Positions 59,859 to 64,000 of a stretch of DNA of 64,000 nucleotides are shown one piece after another (the first letter of the stretch is position 1; the number at the start of each line of letters is the position of its first letter). The notes below the pieces were generated by a model. The model had not been told where the DNA came from. It saw only the letters and a list, made by a program, of their open reading frames with translations, and ran no database searches. Location of the stretch: contig JAAEAF010003739.1 in the NCBI GenBank assembly GCA_011037195.1, forward strand, positions 1 to 64,000. Direction: 5' to 3'. A program made the position numbers and the translations under genes. The stretch comes from Triatoma infestans (taxonomy: Eukaryota; Arthropoda; Insecta; Hemiptera; Reduviidae).

Positions 59859-61136
59859 GTTTATTACAAAAACATTATGACAATGGTAAATAACGTCTAT
59901 CAGTAAAATTCTCTAAAATAAACTGTACACAAAATAAAAGTGAAAATGGTCAAATTATTTTAAATTAAAAATCGCACTCTGTAATTAACATGAGTGCCTA
60001 TAGGTAATCTTTATATACCAGACTAGTGACCTAATATGTCACTTGTCTATTAAGTAAAACAAATACATTATCTTTGGTACAGAAGCTATTTATGTTCTGT
60101 TATAATTTTTGATTATCTAAAATATCACGAAATGAAAACATTTTAGTTAAATTTGTCTTTTTGTCCAAAATAACCTGATATTTATGAGATCTTTAAAATA
60201 ATATAAAATATGAAGGGCCATTGGTCCATATTCCAAACCAGGTTTAGAGACAATTTAAAACATCCTTGGTAACAGATTCATGCTGAAATGTTGATGCGTG
60301 ATTGATGCAGGTTGTTGGCAATAAATAAATAAATAAACAATCAACTGGGTTAGTTGTATTACAGGGAGCAAAGAATAAATAATTATTTGTTTTATTTTGC
60401 CAAAAAACACGTTCTTTCTAAGCAAAGTTTTTTAATGAGAAATGTTCTTTTTTCTCTCCAGTTTATTGTTTATTATTGTTAACTATTGTTGAATACAACA
60501 TAAAAGAAAAAAGATCTTGCCAATCTTGCCCAATTTGTTTTTTATCGAGTCTTTGGGAATTATTTCAATAATTTAAAAGATAAATATCTCTGTATGTTTT
60601 CTCTTGCTACCAACAGTTAGGCATTTACCGTAGGCCAGCTCTACTTCTGAAACATCTTAGGTTTCAGATATACGATAGACCTCCTAGCAGAAAATAGACA
60701 TTTCGAAGAATATGGCCTCCCTGGAGAAATCACAGGCTGACACCGCGAACAACTTTTTTGTACTGGCAATTCCAACACTCACACCTCACATAGAACACGA
60801 CAGAGATAGCCGATATGTGCAACTACTTTGGGTTGGTATACCCACAGGCTCATCATCGACAATGATTACTCACAACTACACATGTATTTCTTTACTGTAG
60901 ATGGGTACATTCAACAAACACTCTGGGGAGCCACAGTCGCAGTGAATTTGGCTTTATATTCAATCCCTCTACAATCCTATATATTTAAAAAAATTGAGCC
61001 CTAAAAGAGCCAGCTATAAAGGTTCAATTGATACAATGAATAGAACAGCATTTTTTTTTTACTTTTTTTTAACGTTCAACATTTATGGCGTATATTTCAA
61101 TAAAATCTCTTTATTATTTTCTGTTTCCCAATATAG

Positions 61137-61323
61137 CCATTGGACAGGGACCAGCCAAATGGAAGGCCACAATGGAGGTTCACGGTATTCGCACAAGATG
61201 AAGGTGGAGAAGGTCTAGTAGGATATGCAGATGTACAGGTCAATTTAAAAGATATAAATGATAATTCTCCATTATTTCCACAAGGAGTTTATTTTGGAAA
61301 TGTAACAGAAAATGGGACAGCAG
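61137..61323 (+). CDS. CadN: Neural cadherin exon
   Basis: This 187-nt exon opens in phase 0 with PLDRDQPNGRPQW and ends in phase 1 after NVTENGTA plus one base of a Gly codon. It carries the cadherin LDRD motif, FAQDEGGEG (the xDxGxG calcium site) and the linker NLKDINDNSPLF (complete DxNDN). The acceptor is atatag and the donor gtttgt. NVT and NGT are N-glycosylation sequons. It joins the next exon across an 87-bp intron, by far the shortest in the window. Confidence is high from motif order and phase agreement. Confidence 0.95.
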
Positions 61324-61410
61324 GTTTGTTTAATTGTTTCAAATCAAACAAATTGTTTATTATTTTTGTACAAATTGACCAATGCTATCCTAAAATTATT
61401 GTTTAAACAG
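61324..61410 (+). other. CadN intron, 87 bp
   Basis: This minimal intron runs from donor gtttgt to acceptor aaacag. It splits a Gly codon (phase 1) between two cadherin exons. It contains an in-frame stop if retained (the frame from 61137 ends at about 61404). Confidence 0.92.
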
Positions 61411-61644
61411 GTATGGTGGTTATGACCATGACGGCTGTGGACTATGATGACCCTTCAGAAGGAACGAACGCAAGATTAGTGTATTCAATAGAGAAGAACG
61501 TTATCGAAGAGGAGACTGGTTCGCCGATTTTTGAAATTGAATCAGATACCGGTGTAATCAAGACTGCAGTTTGCTGTTTGGATAGGGAACGAACTCCTGA
61601 TTATTCTATACAAGTAGTAGCAATGGATGGAGGAGGGCTAAAAG
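61411..61644 (+). CDS. CadN: Neural cadherin exon
   Basis: This 234-nt exon finishes the Gly codon started at 61323, then reads MVVMTMTAVDYDDPSEG through to MDGGGLK plus the first base of the next Gly codon. It therefore spans almost a full cadherin repeat: calcium ligands AVDYDD at the start, EEETGSPIFEIE in the middle, LDRERTPDYS and VAMDGGG near the end. The acceptor is aaacag and the donor gtaaac. The pair CC in KTAVCCLDRE is a recognisable feature of insect CadN. Reading past the donor meets in-frame intron sequence and a stop at about 61734. Confidence 0.95.
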
Positions 61645-63496
61645 GTAAACAAAGAATGGTTAATGTAAACCATAGTTTATATTTGGAAAAAGGAGCTTTG
61701 AAAGGCTGCTGGACATCAGATCATAACCGCAACTAAAACAAACGACTTAAATAAAATTTTTTGATAAAATCATTAGACTTACAAAACGATTCAATTACCT
61801 CAATCCCCGCTTACTTATCGCCTATTATCTAAAATCCAATACAAAAATCTTGTTTGAAACAATCAGACGACTTTCTCTTGCTCTAATTAATACAATTAAC
61901 AAATTTTTTTTAATTGCAATATTGATAAATGTTGCTGGACATAAAAGAAAGGTGATACTTATATACCGAATGGCGTTGTGTATTGCATCCTTGTAACTTA
62001 GCCAACAAAGCAGGAATGGCAGTTTAAATTTAAACAACTGTCAGGCCCATAGAACCCATGTAAAATCAGTTATTTCAGAAACATGTTTCATATAAAAGTG
62101 ATACATTTTTATCTGTGCAGTTAACGTTTCATAATTCAAAGAAAATCATTGTAGCCGTTTTCGAAAATTCCAAAAAACTCAAAACCAATTCTGAAAGTTG
62201 CACTTCCGGTCAACCGATTTTCTCCAGATTTAGTAATGATATAGTAATGATTCTAATGTATCATAATAATATGTAAATAGTATAAGATATAGTGAAATAG
62301 TACTTTAGAGAAAAGCTTACAGTTACCATTCCTCATGAACCTCCCAAACATAGAATTAAACAATGTTTACTATCATTGTATATGGTTTTTTTTTAGCCCC
62401 ACAGACGATATTTGTGAGAGTTTGGTTGAAGTCTTATATAGATGATTAACTTGGAAGCCCAAGCGAGCTGAGCTAAAAACATAATTATAGGAAAACTTCT
62501 AGCCACGCATCATACCGTTCGAGGCTAACTCTGCATTATAAATTTAATGATATACATATCAACATGAATTTAACAATGGAAATATCTGGCACAGTTGTGT
62601 GCAGCCTGATATCCTGTACCACTTGAAATTCTCCTTTTTCATTTTTTGTAACGCCAACATTCATTGATTCTTATTCCAATTTAAGGATGTTTTCTGAAAA
62701 GCGATTCAATTTAGTAAATGAAACAGCAAGAAATTCTACTTATACTTAAGTTGAATTAATTTTAACGGAAAATGATGGAACAAAGTAATCAAATAAAGTA
62801 ATTCCACCTTAACACCTTCCTTCATATTTATATTATGGTAAGATACATTGGTAGATGTTGGAGAAAACAATAACAAAAATTGATGTTCTTCTTAGTAAAA
62901 AACAAGATTGGTAAAGTATAACAGGAAAATATCTTTCACCGTCGTAAAGTTCTTAATAGAAAAATATAACTTTTTTTTGCCCATGTTATTATTTATAAGA
63001 GATGTTAAACAAGAAAGGTTGGAGAAAACAAAATGTTCAATAAATGAATCCGTTTTAATATTTTCACAATCACCAAATTCACATATGTATTTAATATGAT
63101 GCTCCAAAACAATAAATTCTATTTTTATTAATATCACGTAATAAATATTGCCCACAAGATGTAAGCGCTTATATTACAACGTTAAGAAAAACAAAAAATT
63201 CCCTTCTCTCCCGAAACAAAAACAGACTACTTAAAAGAAACCTTCCCCTCCATTTTTGTTTACACTTCCCTCCCCCTTTTTTTTTGTCAAGCCTCCTTTT
63301 CCTTTACTACACTGTATCATTCCTGTATCTACCTACACAGTACTATAATTATTTATCTTCATCTCTGTATTACTAGAAAATCTTATAACTTATTTCCTTA
63401 GAAATAAGTAGAAGTATGACTCAGACCAATAACTAGCAGCTTATATTGGATTATCCGAAGAAATGATATTAAAATTAATATGTCATTTGTTTTCAG
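61645..63496 (+). other. CadN intron, 1.85 kb
   Basis: The intron separates two exons that share a split Gly codon. A family A copy occupies about 61840-62300. The remainder (62305-63490) is AT-rich with a pyrimidine-rich stretch at 63200-63300 and no recognisable element. Confidence 0.88.
61840..62300 (+). repeat. Family A repeat inside the 1.85-kb CadN intron
   Basis: It starts tttgaaacaatcagacgact followed by ttctcttgctc, then aaagaaaatcattgtagccg and gcacttccggtcaaccgatt. The end is lost. It lies between two constitutive cadherin exons. Confidence 0.58.
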
Positions 63497-63669
63497 GTAC
63501 GGGGACAGCTTCTATACGAGTAAAAGATATAAATGATATGCCGCCACAGTTCACCAAAGATGAATGGTTCACCGAGGTAGACGAAACTGACGGTGTAAAT
63601 CTCCCAGAAACGCCCATACTCACTGTCACCGTACATGATGAAGACGAAACTAATAAATTCCAATACAAG
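63497..63669 (+). CDS. CadN: Neural cadherin exon
   Basis: This 173-nt exon completes a Gly codon and reads TGTASIRVKDINDMPPQF, then DEWFTEVDETDG, ending VHDEDETNKFQYK at a codon boundary. It contains a DINDM linker (the second Asn of DxNDN is Met, as in the fly protein) and the next repeat's first strands with the DEDE calcium ligands. The acceptor is tttcag and the donor gtacgc. The following exon lies beyond the window. An antisense open frame over the same bases has no family resemblance. Confidence 0.95.
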
Positions 63670-63883
63670 GTACGCAGCCTAAGTGGGAAAATTAAAAATA
63701 TATCTGGTATTTTATCCGTCCTAGCTTGCATATTCATTTTGTTCCTGATGTGCTTCGGATTTTCATCCTTCGTCAAAGCAAGTTCGTGTAGAGAGTTCAC
63801 TTCATCATAATGTTTCTGTTACACTCACACTTGGTTTCAGTTATCCAGCATTGCGGACCCATCCACATATTCAACATTAATAT

Positions 63884-64000
63884 TGTAACGCAGCTGGTGG
63901 TGCCATCTAGGAGAGAAGACAGGTACCTAAGGTTCTCTTAGTGGCCGCAGGAAGCTCTGGCGACGCTTCCAGTTTTGACCGGAATAGTCGAGAGAAGTCT
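63884..64000. mobile_element. Start of a GC-rich element, probably an LTR, running off the window
   Basis: Base composition jumps abruptly at tgtaacgcagctggtggtgc (63884). The following gccatctaggagagaaga and gccgcaggaagctctggcg are unlike the AT-rich intron. TGTAACG with a nearby GGTGCCATCTA is common at the start of Gypsy-type LTRs. Only 117 bp are visible, so the end and flanks cannot be checked. Confidence 0.35.

Larger units (their letters stand above)
43471..61136 (+). other. CadN intron, 17.7 kb
   Basis: This is the largest intron with both ends visible. It holds family A copies, the hammerhead-like relic at 45.87 kb, two Jockey-like LINE copies in opposite orientation, I-like LINE 3' ends on both strands, and SINE fragments. 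Stretches 44730-45680, 45955-46970, 51190-52365, 53930-55250 and 59865-61130 show nothing I can name. Confidence 0.85.

Noticed and set aside
63483..63800. Antisense open frame over a CadN exon
   Set aside because: It is the complement of the conserved cadherin exon; the sense strand explains the conservation.

Overview
The window is AT-rich animal DNA with large introns and almost no open coding space. Seven short plus-strand exons encode consecutive pieces of a classical insect neural cadherin (CadN / DN-cadherin). The exon layout, including a duplicated exon pair, and the mix of transposons (I-clade, Jockey-like and other LINEs, a Gypsy relic, tRNA-derived SINEs, Penelope-type hammerhead-like motifs) point to an insect with an expanded genome. 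A hemipteran is my guess, but the species cannot be fixed from this sequence.

Layout: 1-28455 is intron of CadN (or sequence upstream of its first visible exon) filled with transposon relics: a Gypsy relic (2.9-5.2 kb), LINE 3' ends, many copies of a dispersed repeat that I call family A, a 42-bp tandem array (11.7 kb), and a nearly full-length but broken I-clade LINE on the minus strand (18.6-23.9 kb). CadN exons follow at 28456-28571, 36255-36419, 36663-36827, 43333-43470, 61137-61323, 61411-61644 and 63497-63669. Together they total 1178 bp, under 2 percent of the window. All splice phases agree from exon to exon.

Exons 36255-36419 and 36663-36827 are both exactly 165 nt, both phase 0, and encode alternative versions of the same 55 residues. 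They match the mutually exclusive exon pair 7a/7b known from Drosophila CadN. The 243-bp intron between them carries a UGCAUG (Fox/RBFOX-type) element that can pair with a second GCATGC 55 bp away.

The 17.7-kb intron 43471-61136 holds two copies of one Jockey-like LINE in opposite orientation (47.8-50.3 kb plus, 57.4-59.3 kb minus), the 3' end of an I-like LINE (50.5-51.2 kb minus) and several SINE pieces. A 266-bp insertion at 33960-34225, flanked by a 13-bp direct repeat, contains a compact hammerhead-ribozyme-like fold. Three other degenerate motifs of the same type lie elsewhere. No bacterial-type features, CRISPR arrays, rRNA or genuine tRNA genes were seen. All exon borders were found by reading protein similarity and GT/AG signals by eye, without alignment software. 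The identity statements rest on remembered family sequences.
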